From: JBOFOR01 sp051654865
GTDB lineage: Bacteria; Bacillota; Clostridia; Peptostreptococcales; Peptostreptococcaceae
Direction of reading: 5' to 3'
NCBI GenBank assembly: GCA_051654865.1
Contig: JBOFYV010000074.1
Coordinates: 1 to 31,810, forward strand
DNA: 31,810 nucleotides
A program made the position numbers and the translations under genes. Below the pieces are notes generated by a model. It was not told the DNA's origin. It ran no database searches and worked only from the letters and a program-made list of their open reading frames with translations. Shown piece by piece: positions 23,913-31,810 of this stretch. How positions within the stretch are numbered: the stretch's first letter is position 1; every line of letters starts with the position of its first letter.

Positions 23913-24167
23913 CAACCATATATCATAGCCATCTAAAGAAACTATAAAGATGCATAAAGATAAGATAAATGAGTTTTTAAAAAATATTACTATAAATAAT
24001 GTAGAAGAGCTATCTTTAATTTAGAGATAATTTAAACTAAGGCAGGTAAGTTATTAAATATAATTTGCGTGCCTTTTTGCCATAGAATAAAAATGATTCG
24101 ATTAGTTGAGTTAAGTTAAGTTATGAATAGATTATTATAGTATGTCTTACGAAGTAAAAGTTGATAA
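23913..24167. other. Remnant sequence between carbamoyltransferase relic and PTS promoter
   Basis: No intact gene is present. A short frame ending at the TAG at 24022-24024 encodes KINEFLKNITINNVEELSLI and looks like the tail of a helical protein whose body is lost. A weak hairpin (AAGGCA at 24039-24044 with TGCCTT near 24070) follows and may be an old terminator. Together with 22983-23912 this makes about 1.0 kb of eroded DNA. Confidence 0.45.
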
Positions 24168-24220
24168 GTAAAAATATTACTTAACTTGTAATAGGAAAAT
24201 ATTTTCACTAAGTATATAAT
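24168..24220 (+). promoter_or_regulatory. Promoter and putative activator site of the PTS/GHL10 operon
   Basis: GTAAAAATATTAC (24168-24180), a palindrome of the form GTAA-N5-TTAC, lies 47 bases upstream of the -10 TATAAT (24215-24220). The -35 position (TAGGAA, 24192-24197) is poor. The same motif with the same 47-base distance occurs before the alpha-mannosidase gene (28263-28315). A weak -35 with a conserved upstream box suggests activation rather than repression. Confidence 0.6.
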
Positions 24221-24255
24221 TAAGATAACAAATGAGTTAAGGGGGAGAAATTATA

Positions 24256-25599
24256 ATGAGTAAATTTTTACAAAACTTAGAAAAATTTATGACACCAATT
24301 TCGATGAGAATCTCATCAAATAAAGTGCTACAGTCTATAAAGGATGCATTCATATTAAGCATACCGTTCACAGTGGTAGGCTCATTTATAGGATTAATAA
24401 AAATGCAATTAGAGTACTTTACAAAAGGAATGGAAAGTGCTGCACTAACATCACTAATAAATGTACTAGGTACAGTAGGGGATATATCCATGGCACTAAT
24501 AGGTGTAGTAATAGTTATGGCATCCGCATACTATCTATCAGAAAGACTTAAGTCAAGTAAAACATGTAGTATAAATTCAATAGCAGTAGCATTATTGGCA
24601 TTAGTATCATATATAGCAACAGTACCAACTACAATACTAGAACCAGAATCAGGAAATATAGTGAGTGGATATGCTAGAAACTTCTTTAATTATGAAGGTA
24701 TGTTTACAGGGCTGATAGTAGGATTAGTTACAGCATATCTTTACAATAAGCTAATACAAACTAAAATTACAATAAACTTGCCAGATGGAGTTCCACCAGG
24801 AATTTTAAACTCATTTAAATCAATAATACCTATGGCCGTTATAATAACATTATTTGCAGTAGTTAAAGAATTTGTAATAATAGTAGGATATGGATCGCTA
24901 CAAGAAATGGTAACTAAATTAATCGTATCACCACTTGCAGATATAGGAACTGGATTACCGGCAATAATAATAGTAATAATGTTTATGCAATTACTTTGGT
25001 TCTTTGGATTACATGGTTTCTCAATTATGTGGGGATTAATATCAGCAATATGGCTACCAGTATTTATGAATCATATAGATATATATGCGAAAACTCAAGA
25101 TTTCTCAGCTATAACAGAAGTAGCGCCAAATGTAATGAGTAATATATATGCAATGATAGGTGGATCAGGTTCAACTTTAGCATTAATAATAGCAATACTT
25201 TTAATATCTAAAAAGCAATCATCAGAAAGAGCTATAGCTAAAATATCTTTAGTACCAGGATTATTTAATATAAATGAGCCGATAATATTTGGACTACCTA
25301 TAGTGTTAAATCCAATAATGTTTATACCTTTTATATTTGTACCAATAATTAATGCAATAATAGCGTATATTGCAACGTCAATAGGACTTGTAACACCGAT
25401 GGTTGTGTTAAATGCAGGAGTTGAGCCAGTGCTACTTAATGCGTGGGTATTAGGAGCATTTAAATTAAGTCCAGTGTTATTAATGTTAGCACTATTAGTA
25501 TTAGATGTAGTACTATACGCACCGTTTGTGAAATTACTACAGAAGCAAAATGAAAATGATAAAGATGGAAATTGTATAAGTGATGGTGTAAACTTTTAA
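24256..25599 (+). CDS. PTS permease EIIC, lactose/cellobiose family
   Basis: The 447-residue membrane protein has about ten helices. Family segments are INLPDGVPPGILNSFKSIIP (about 173-192), LWFFGLHG (247-254), the sugar-site motif NEPIIFGLPIVLNP (340-353), and a hydrophobic C-terminus. EIIC moves a sugar, usually a beta-glucoside or other disaccharide, while EIIA and EIIB supply phosphate. No EIIA or EIIB domain is fused to it or encoded in the window, so it must borrow them from elsewhere or from beyond the right edge. The ribosome site AAGGGGGAG precedes the ATG. The GHL10-like gene follows after 45 bases without a terminator, so they form an operon. Confidence 0.94.
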   Translation: MSKFLQNLEKFMTPISMRISSNKVLQSIKDAFILSIPFTVVGSFIGLIKMQLEYFTKGMESAALTSLINVLGTVGDISMALIGVVIVMASAYYLSERLKSSKTCSINSIAVALLALVSYIATVPTTILEPESGNIVSGYARNFFNYEGMFTGLIVGLVTAYLYNKLIQTKITINLPDGVPPGILNSFKSIIPMAVIITLFAVVKEFVIIVGYGSLQEMVTKLIVSPLADIGTGLPAIIIVIMFMQLLWFFGLHGFSIMWGLISAIWLPVFMNHIDIYAKTQDFSAITEVAPNVMSNIYAMIGGSGSTLALIIAILLISKKQSSERAIAKISLVPGLFNINEPIIFGLPIVLNPIMFIPFIFVPIINAIIAYIATSIGLVTPMVVLNAGVEPVLLNAWVLGAFKLSPVLLMLALLVLDVVLYAPFVKLLQKQNENDKDGNCISDGVNF

Positions 25600-25644
25600 T
25601 TGATAAGAAATAGAATATTTTAAATTTAAGAAGGGGGAATGAAA

Positions 25645-28152
25645 ATGAATAAAAATAGAAAATGTAATATACCAACTTTAGCAATATTAAGTTTACTAGG
25701 TATATCTTTACTTAGTAATCCCATGATTGGATTTTCAGATAGTGTAAATAATCAACTGTACACAGATGAAATAGAACGATTATTAGAAAGTGAAATGTGT
25801 GCAATATTAGAAAATGGAGAAAAGATATCTATAGATGGAAAAAATACAATAAGACAAGAAAATAAATTGATAATATACACAGATTCAAATGGGCCAAAAA
25901 CAAATCAAAATAGATGGGGAAGAGAAGTTGTTGTTGGAGCTGATGGAATTGTAGTTTCAAACGTAGGTCCAGGAGAAAAAGACACGGATGGTGGAGAAGA
26001 AATACCGAAAAGAGGATATGTAATATCAGCACATGGGGATAGAATGCCAGAATTAGAAGGTATAAAAGTTGGAGATAGTATAAAATTAGAGGGTTTAGAT
26101 TTAATTGATTTAAATAAAGAAACTAAATATAAATTAGCAGCTATTAATCCTAATGAAATTAATAACCCAGGAGGGGTAGAGAGTCCAGGTAATCCATATC
26201 CTGGATTTAGAGGGCAAGATCAACTAATAATATATACTAGTGAGTACGAGATGGAGACTACAGGAACAAATGATTATGGAGCTGAAATTGTAGTTGAAGG
26301 TACATTAGAAGAGGGGGTGATAGTATCGAAAGGAGGAAATAACAATAAAATACCAGAAGAAGGATATATATTATCCGGTCACGGTGAGGCCGCTAGTTTC
26401 TTGGTGAATGATGGTATGATAGGGGCCAGTGTAAGTGTTGATATGGAGAATGACAACGTAGTTATATCAATTACACCAAAAAGTTTACTTGTATCAGCAA
26501 AAAGTAGCTATGAAGATGCTAGTAAATCATTAGAAGATGCTAAATTAAGGTTGCTAGATATAGATTATGAAGAATCAGAAATAAACCTTAAAAGGAGCGA
26601 AGAACATTTAAAAAATGCAACGGAATTAGCTAAAATAATAGAGATGGGGGACACATCATCAGAAGTACAATTCAAATTTTTAGATGAAGTAGAAGCCATA
26701 GAAAAAACTTCTCTTAATACTCAATATTTTGCAACAGAATCTAGAGTAGTAGATGCAAGAGGTTTATGGCATAGACCTAGTGAAACTAACTTACAACAAG
26801 TAACAAAAACACTTGATGAGTTAAAAGAAAATAACATAAATATGCTGTTTATTGAAACTTTATATGATGGATATACAATATATCCAACTAAAAATGAAGT
26901 TATAACTCAAAGGGATAATTTTAAAAATGCTAATTATGGTGAGTACGGAAACGATCTATTAAAAGCATTTGTAGAAGAAGGTAAAAAGAGAGGAATAGAA
27001 GTACATACTTGGGTTCATACATTTAGAGCTGGAGACAAAGAAATAAATCCTATATTATCTCAAGAAGAATATGAAGATTGGACTCTAATAAACTATAATA
27101 ATACAGAGCTAACAATATATGAAGATGATTATTATTTTATGGACCCAGCAAACCCAGAAGTAAGAAACTGTTTAACTGAGATATATAAAGAAATCGCATC
27201 AAATTATGATGTAGATGGAATACAGCTAGACTATATAAGGTATCCTGTTGGTAAATATAAGAGTGATTCTGGATATGGAAAAAATGATGATAGCACTATG
27301 AATCAATTTAGAAAAGAATACAACATATCTTCAGATACAGATATAAGAGAATTAATGGACAAGGATAAAAATCAAGATTGGAAAGTATGGGAAGATAGAT
27401 GGAATGAATTTAAGCAAGGCAAGATAACTACTTTTGTAAAAGATGTAAGTGAAGAGTTAGAGATAATAAATAAAGATATATTAGTTTCAACTGCTATATT
27501 CCCTAATATAGAAGAAGCAAAAATGAGCAAAATGCAGGATTGGCCAAAGTGGGTTGAAAATGGATATATTGATTTAACAGCACCTATGGCATATTATAAA
27601 GATGCACAAACAGTAAAAGAAGATGTAACGGAAATGGTAGAGTACGTAGGAGGAAACTGTCTAAATTATGCAGGAATAGCACCAACATTTGTAGGATTAA
27701 TAGCACCAGAGAATAGAACACATGTAAAAGCTGCATTAGAAGGTAAGGCACAAGGGACTATTGTGTTTGCATCTCAAAATCTTTTGGGAATACAAGATGT
27801 ACAGCATGTATTAAAAAGCTCTACACATAGAGAAAATGCAATAACACCGCACTCAAGTGTTGATAAAGTAGTTGCAAAGTTAGTAGATTCTATTATAGAT
27901 AAGTGTAATAAAATATATATGCCATCTATGAGTATAAGTCAAAAAAATTTAGAAAAATTAATAAATGAATTAGAAAGCATAAAGAAATTAGCTGCTAAAG
28001 AAAATATATATTTAGATAAAATAGTTGTAGAAATTGGCAAATTGATAAATAAAATAGATAAATATGTAGATGGAGAGGCAAAAAATAGGATAGTTGAAGA
28101 GTTAGAATATTTAACTGAGATATTAGAAACTAGAATGAAAATTAATAAATAG
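25645..28152 (+). CDS. Secreted GHL10-like glycoside hydrolase with duplicated N-terminal domain
   Basis: The ATG at 25645 is seven bases from the AAGGGGG site; the in-frame ATG at 25639 touches it. The 835-residue product has a signal peptide (about 1-31, no lipobox). Two copies of a beta-rich domain follow, beginning LIIYT near 75 and 194, each with a WG/YG-x-E-(I/V)-VV stretch and (R/E)GY(V/I)(I/L)S-x-HG. A helical linker lies at about 285-345. The catalytic barrel (GHL10/DUF187 type) starts with DARGLWHRPSE near 370 and includes GIEVHTWVHTF and VDGIQLDYIRYP (523-534). A C-terminal helical tail ends it. Related proteins hydrolyse cell-wall or glycan substrates; its substrate here is unknown, perhaps a mannoside, given the neighbours. 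Confidence 0.88.
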   Translation: MNKNRKCNIPTLAILSLLGISLLSNPMIGFSDSVNNQLYTDEIERLLESEMCAILENGEKISIDGKNTIRQENKLIIYTDSNGPKTNQNRWGREVVVGADGIVVSNVGPGEKDTDGGEEIPKRGYVISAHGDRMPELEGIKVGDSIKLEGLDLIDLNKETKYKLAAINPNEINNPGGVESPGNPYPGFRGQDQLIIYTSEYEMETTGTNDYGAEIVVEGTLEEGVIVSKGGNNNKIPEEGYILSGHGEAASFLVNDGMIGASVSVDMENDNVVISITPKSLLVSAKSSYEDASKSLEDAKLRLLDIDYEESEINLKRSEEHLKNATELAKIIEMGDTSSEVQFKFLDEVEAIEKTSLNTQYFATESRVVDARGLWHRPSETNLQQVTKTLDELKENNINMLFIETLYDGYTIYPTKNEVITQRDNFKNANYGEYGNDLLKAFVEEGKKRGIEVHTWVHTFRAGDKEINPILSQEEYEDWTLINYNNTELTIYEDDYYFMDPANPEVRNCLTEIYKEIASNYDVDGIQLDYIRYPVGKYKSDSGYGKNDDSTMNQFRKEYNISSDTDIRELMDKDKNQDWKVWEDRWNEFKQGKITTFVKDVSEELEIINKDILVSTAIFPNIEEAKMSKMQDWPKWVENGYIDLTAPMAYYKDAQTVKEDVTEMVEYVGGNCLNYAGIAPTFVGLIAPENRTHVKAALEGKAQGTIVFASQNLLGIQDVQHVLKSSTHRENAITPHSSVDKVVAKLVDSIIDKCNKIYMPSMSISQKNLEKLINELESIKKLAAKENIYLDKIVVEIGKLINKIDKYVDGEAKNRIVEELEYLTEILETRMKINK

Positions 28153-28160
28153 TAAGATAT

Positions 28161-28214
28161 ATATACTCCACTTATGATAAAATATGTAAATTATTATAAG
28201 TGGAGTGTATTTTA
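28161..28214 (+). terminator. Rho-independent terminator after the GHL10 gene
   Basis: The arms ATATACTCCACTTAT (28161-28175) and ATAAGTGGAGTGTAT (28196-28210) pair over 15 bases with one G-T pair, followed by TTTT. It separates the PTS/GHL10 operon from the alpha-mannosidase gene, which has its own promoter. Confidence 0.9.
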
Positions 28215-28262
28215 GTTTATCAAAACTAAGTATAAGTGGTTTATAAAATGAGATAAGAAAGA

Positions 28263-28315
28263 GTAAAAATATTACGTAACTAGTTATATGAAAATGAATT
28301 AATAAAATATACAAT
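28263..28315 (+). promoter_or_regulatory. Promoter and putative activator site of the alpha-mannosidase gene
   Basis: GTAAAAATATTAC (28263-28275) is identical to the box before the PTS operon and again lies 47 bases before the -10 (TACAAT, 28310-28315). The bases between also match in part (TAACT-rich stretch, then GAAAAT), and the -35 position (TATGAA) is weak. Another short palindrome, TAACTAGTTA, lies at 28277-28286. Confidence 0.6.
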
Positions 28316-28358
28316 TAAAATAAGATAAGAAATAGAATTATTATTAGGAGGATAGATT

Positions 28359-31028
28359 ATGAAAAATCTACATTATATACCACATACTCATTGGGACAGA
28401 GAATGGTATAGATCTTCAGATGCATTTAGAATTAGATTAACATATAGCTTTGATATGTTATTAGATATATTAGATAAAAATCCAGATTATAAATACTTTA
28501 CTTTTGATGGACAAACAGCAGCTTTAGAGGATTATCTATCTATAAGGCAAGAGAACAAAGATAAAATAAGTAAATATGTATCAGAGAAAAGACTATTTAT
28601 AGGACCTTGGTACATTCAACCTGATTTATTCCTTGTAAGTGGAGAATCTATACTTAGAAATTTAGTTATAGGTTCAAATATAGCTAGTGATTTAGGTCAC
28701 TGTATGGAAATTGGTTGGGTACCTGATGCCTTTGGACAAATACAAAGTACTCCACAAATATTTAAAGAATTAGGAATGAAGGCGTTATTTGCTTGGAGAG
28801 GATTTAACTATAGAAGAACAAAAGATTCAGTATTTTTATGGGAAGCACCTAATGGAGACAAGCTATTAACTGTTCATTTTCCTCTAGGATATGGACACTA
28901 TAGATACCTTCCTAATAAGAAAGAGGACGCTATAAAAGATATACAAACGGTTATAGATGGAGTTGAAAATAGATTTGTTGATAATCAACTTTTATTTATG
29001 GGGGGAAGTGACCACGCAAGACCTCAAGGAGAGATAACTGAAATATTAAATGAAGTAAGTGAAGAATTTGAGAAAAATGGATATAACATAAAGATTTCAA
29101 ATCCAGAAGAGTTTGTTGAAGATATAGTTAAAGAACAATCAAATTCTAATCGTGAAATGGAAGTTTATAAAGGAGAAGCTAGGTCTGCAGATTTAGGTAG
29201 AATACATGCAGGAATATCGTCTACTAGAGTGGATATTAAAAATCCTATGAAGGATTTTGAGACAAAATTGCCATTAGTAGCTGAGCCAATGAGTGTATTA
29301 AATAGCCTATTTGGAGGAAGTTATAGCCAATCTATAAGTAACTTCTTCTGGAAGATACTATTTAAAAATCAATTCCACGATTCTATATATTCATCGTCTC
29401 CAGAGTCAGTAAATAACTCTGCAGAAAATAGGCTATTAAATTTAAGACATGGAATAAATGAAATGATATGGTTAAACTTTAGATTCTTAAGAGACAAAAT
29501 AAACTTTAGTGGACTTAATGAAAATGAGCAACCAATAATATTATTCAATACACTGCCATACAAGAGAAATGATTTAACTTTTGTGAATTTATATGTAAGA
29601 GATGATAATTTCACTATAAAGAATTTTAACAATAATGAAATAGAATTTGTGAAATTAGATAATTTAGAAGCAATAAATAATGAAATAGAACACTATAACG
29701 GTTTATTAAACTTAAATGATATAGCAGAAGTTGAAGAAGGTACTATGAAACAAGTTCAGATAAAAATAAAGTCTGATATATTACCAGCAATGGGATATAG
29801 AGCTATTAAAATATGCTATGGTCAAGAAACTAAGTTTGAGTTAACTAGTGATTTAAGTTTAAATGATGAAACTAAAGAAATAGAAAATAGATACTTAAAA
29901 GTGAAGATAAAAGAAGATGGAACTTTAAGTGTATTAAATAAAGAAAGAAATGTATCTTATGAAAGTGTACATTACTTTGAAGAAAAAGGTGATGACGGAG
30001 ATGAGTACAACTACTCCCCACCAGTAAAGGATTTGATAATAAACACTAAAAATACTAAAGCAGATATAGTTTTACTAGAATCAAATCCTTTATTTGTTAA
30101 ATATGAAATAACTCACAAAATAGAAGCGCCTTTTGAATGTATCAATCATAAAAGAAGTGAAAAATTAGAAACTTCTTATATAGTATCAGAAATAGTGATA
30201 GAGTCTGAAAGTAAAAAAATAGACTTTAAAACTACAATAATAAATAATAACAAAGACCATATAATAAGAGCTGTATTTGATGATGTATACGAAAGTAAGC
30301 AAAGTTTAAGTGAAGATCACTTTGGTAGTGTGATTAGAGATAACGAAATAAAAGATATTAAGAAGTTAGAAGATGGAGCAACTGAGTTAGAATTACCAAT
30401 ATATCCAATGCAAGGATACGTAAAGCTAAATCATAATAAAGAAGTTTTTGCTGTTTTATCAAAAGGACCTAGCGAGTATGAAATATACAACGATAAATCT
30501 ATAGCATTAACACTTATAAGATGCGTTGGTAAATTTGGTAAAGCAGATTTAAAAATAAGACCAGGTAGAGCATCTGGATATAGATTAGATGCTCCAAGTT
30601 CACAATTACTAAAAGACGTAACTTCAGAATATGCAATATACTTTGATAATGATATTACATTAGGAGAAATATCAAAAGAAGCCAATAAGCTAAAAGTAGA
30701 TGTCATAAGTAGACACTTAAAGGACTTTACTAGAGATGTTAATAATAATTTATCTGATGAATTTTCACTAATAGAATTAGATGAAAGAGTAGAAATAATG
30801 ACTCTAAAAAAATGTGAAAACAATAATGATTTAGTTTTAAGAATTAGAAATGGTAATGATTTTGATGTTGAAAAGATAAATGTAAAAGTAAATGAAATAA
30901 TAAAAGAAGCTTATACTGCATCACTTAGAGAAGAAAGAGTAGATAAATTAAATATAGAAAATAATAAATTTAAAATAAATAAAATAGCTAAAGATTCATT
31001 CTTTACTTTAATACTAAAGGTACAATAA
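28359..31028 (+). CDS. Cytoplasmic alpha-mannosidase, glycoside hydrolase family 38
   Basis: The 889-residue soluble protein starts with the GH38 motif HYIPHTHWDREW: H11 and D13 are Zn ligands. The nucleophile region is WVPDAFGQ (Asp123), then GGSDHARPQ (D218/H219) and NQFHDSIYSSSPE (H340/D341). A helical three-helix domain and beta-sandwich C-terminal domains follow. The catalytic residues are intact and length is normal (850-1050). It cleaves alpha-mannosides, with MngB-like activity on mannosylglycerate as one bacterial example. There is no signal peptide, so the substrate must be imported, plausibly by the EIIC encoded upstream. AGGAGG precedes the ATG. It has its own promoter with the shared upstream box. 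Confidence 0.94.
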   Translation: MKNLHYIPHTHWDREWYRSSDAFRIRLTYSFDMLLDILDKNPDYKYFTFDGQTAALEDYLSIRQENKDKISKYVSEKRLFIGPWYIQPDLFLVSGESILRNLVIGSNIASDLGHCMEIGWVPDAFGQIQSTPQIFKELGMKALFAWRGFNYRRTKDSVFLWEAPNGDKLLTVHFPLGYGHYRYLPNKKEDAIKDIQTVIDGVENRFVDNQLLFMGGSDHARPQGEITEILNEVSEEFEKNGYNIKISNPEEFVEDIVKEQSNSNREMEVYKGEARSADLGRIHAGISSTRVDIKNPMKDFETKLPLVAEPMSVLNSLFGGSYSQSISNFFWKILFKNQFHDSIYSSSPESVNNSAENRLLNLRHGINEMIWLNFRFLRDKINFSGLNENEQPIILFNTLPYKRNDLTFVNLYVRDDNFTIKNFNNNEIEFVKLDNLEAINNEIEHYNGLLNLNDIAEVEEGTMKQVQIKIKSDILPAMGYRAIKICYGQETKFELTSDLSLNDETKEIENRYLKVKIKEDGTLSVLNKERNVSYESVHYFEEKGDDGDEYNYSPPVKDLIINTKNTKADIVLLESNPLFVKYEITHKIEAPFECINHKRSEKLETSYIVSEIVIESESKKIDFKTTIINNNKDHIIRAVFDDVYESKQSLSEDHFGSVIRDNEIKDIKKLEDGATELELPIYPMQGYVKLNHNKEVFAVLSKGPSEYEIYNDKSIALTLIRCVGKFGKADLKIRPGRASGYRLDAPSSQLLKDVTSEYAIYFDNDITLGEISKEANKLKVDVISRHLKDFTRDVNNNLSDEFSLIELDERVEIMTLKKCENNNDLVLRIRNGNDFDVEKINVKVNEIIKEAYTASLREERVDKLNIENNKFKINKIAKDSFFTLILKVQ

Positions 31029-31039
31029 AGGAGATAATT

Positions 31040-31075
31040 ATGAGTAATGTATTAGTAAATATGAAAATAGATTAA
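31040..31075 (+). other. 11-codon open frame after the mannosidase gene, possibly a truncated gene
   Basis: An AAAGGAG site is followed at good spacing by an ATG and the peptide MSNVLVNMKID, then TAA. The frame continues past the stop as EYIAMNHFTSHQLGGTIISISKFI before a second stop, which suggests a once longer, now broken gene. It could also be a chance translation start. Nothing identifies a family. Confidence 0.35.
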
Positions 31076-31150
31076 GAGTATATTGCTATGAACCACTTTA
31101 CCTCCCATCAATTAGGGGGGACTATAATTTCAATATCTAAATTTATATAA

Positions 31151-31208
31151 TAGACAATAAAAAAAATAATATGGTAAAATAGTATAGGGATATAAAGAAT
31201 ACTATTTT
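31151..31208 (+). promoter_or_regulatory. Promoter of the RpiR-type regulator with an inverted-repeat operator
   Basis: A -35-like TAGACA (31151-31156) and -10 TAAAAT (31175-31180) are 18 bases apart. The -10 overlaps the left arm of an inverted repeat, AAAATAGTAT (31176-31185) with ATACTATTTT (31199-31208), separated by 13 bases. The repeat covers the start site, an ideal place for autorepression by the regulator encoded at 31220. Confidence 0.55.
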
Positions 31209-31219
31209 AGGTGGTTATT

Positions 31220-31810
31220 ATGAATTTAGTGGATAGAATAAATAAACATTCAAGTGCTCTGAGCAATACTGAAAAATACTGTTTAGATAATATATTAAGT
31301 GATGAAAGGATGGTAAAAGCAACAATACAGCAACTAGCAGATAATTTAAACGTATCGACAACAACCGTATTTAGAATGATAAAAAAGTTGCAATATAAAT
31401 CATTTAATGATTTTAAAAATGATTTATTACTTAATAAAACATTAACCTTAGAAAATTCATATTTACCAGATGAAGATGATAAAGTTATAAACAATTTAAG
31501 TAGGCAATATTTACAAACATTGCAATTAATGAAAAGTATAGATTTTGAACCAATAGTAAAAAGTATAAAAGAAGCTAAAAATGTATTAATCTGTGCAATG
31601 GGGATGACTCATTACATAGCGAGAGTATTAGAAATTAAAACTAAGTTAAATGGAATAAACTCAAGGCACTTTAGTGATCCATGGTTTATGAAATTAGAAG
31701 CAAACAATATAAAGGTAAATGATTTATTAATAATATTATCAAAAACAGGAGAGACAAAAGAACTTATAGAAGTAGCTAATGTAGCGAAATTAAACAAAAG
31801 TAAGATTTTG
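31220..31810 (+). CDS. RpiR/MurR-family regulator, 3' end outside the window
   Basis: The 197 visible residues run to the window edge without a stop. An N-terminal winged-helix domain (about 1-77) holds the recognition segment ATIQQLADNLNVSTTTVFRMIKKL (34-57). A SIS domain follows with VLICAMGMTHYIARVLEIKTKLNG (from 122) and the phosphosugar-binding SKTGETKE (174-181). RpiR-type regulators sense sugar phosphates, which PTS import would create, and sit beside the sugar operons they control. GGTGG precedes the ATG. It therefore probably controls the EIIC, GHL10 and mannosidase genes. Whether it represses or activates is not visible; a self-binding repeat lies over its own promoter. Confidence 0.9.
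   Translation, partial: MNLVDRINKHSSALSNTEKYCLDNILSDERMVKATIQQLADNLNVSTTTVFRMIKKLQYKSFNDFKNDLLLNKTLTLENSYLPDEDDKVINNLSRQYLQTLQLMKSIDFEPIVKSIKEAKNVLICAMGMTHYIARVLEIKTKLNGINSRHFSDPWFMKLEANNIKVNDLLIILSKTGETKELIEVANVAKLNKSKIL

Noticed and set aside
24039..24075. Rho-independent terminator in the eroded region
   Set aside because: Only six base pairs with a long loop; kept as a weak note rather than a called terminator.

Overview
The DNA is very AT-rich and has strong Shine-Dalgarno sites, ATG/GTG starts and short Rho-independent terminators. Gene content is that of an anaerobic Firmicute: TerD/TelA stress genes, a Fur-regulated Ycl-type siderophore importer, HdrB-like Fe-S protein, lactose/cellobiose-type PTS permease and RpiR regulator. 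The best guess is a clostridium, probably Peptostreptococcaceae (Clostridioides/Paraclostridium/Romboutsia-like). That assignment is inference from gene content, not from any marker gene.

Layout. 1-4071: end of a ter-type stress operon (YceG-like C-terminal part, TelA-like, a zinc-ribbon miniprotein, three TerD paralogues), followed by an unusually long, comparatively GC-rich hairpin. 4207-7272: single genes (GNAT acetyltransferase, orphan TIM-barrel protein, CPBP protease, membrane protein). 7361-13030: Fur-box promoter, permease-permease-ATPase-binding protein importer of the yclNOPQ type, then a fused ABC exporter. 13115-17747: a cytoplasmic-looking aryl-sulfate sulfotransferase (AssT) in one operon with an SsuABC-type importer, then a lipoprotein. 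17828-22929: two VTT (TVP38/TMEM64) membrane proteins, an HdrB/D-like CCG Fe-S protein, a CDP-alcohol phosphatidyltransferase, a lipoprotein with three rhodanese domains (YnjE-like) and a small membrane protein. 22983-24024: gene graveyard holding a LuxR-type regulator and a putrescine/ornithine carbamoyltransferase, probably remains of an agmatine deiminase locus. 24168-31810: glycan module with a PTS EIIC, a secreted GHL10-like glycosidase, a GH38 alpha-mannosidase and an RpiR-type regulator cut by the window end.

How the genes may work together. The strongest candidate for an undescribed system is 17828-22929, possibly extended to the AssT/Ssu operon. Its parts list (two VTT proteins, an Fe-S protein, a CDP-alcohol phosphatidyltransferase and a triple-rhodanese sulfurtransferase, near an ABC importer) parallels the uncharacterised E. 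coli ydjXYZ-ynjABCDEF locus. A membrane- and sulfur-related redox or lipid pathway is plausible but is inference. In the glycan module, the EIIC and mannosidase genes share an upstream motif at an identical distance from their -10 boxes, which suggests one regulon.

No tRNA, rRNA, CRISPR array or insertion sequence was recognised.
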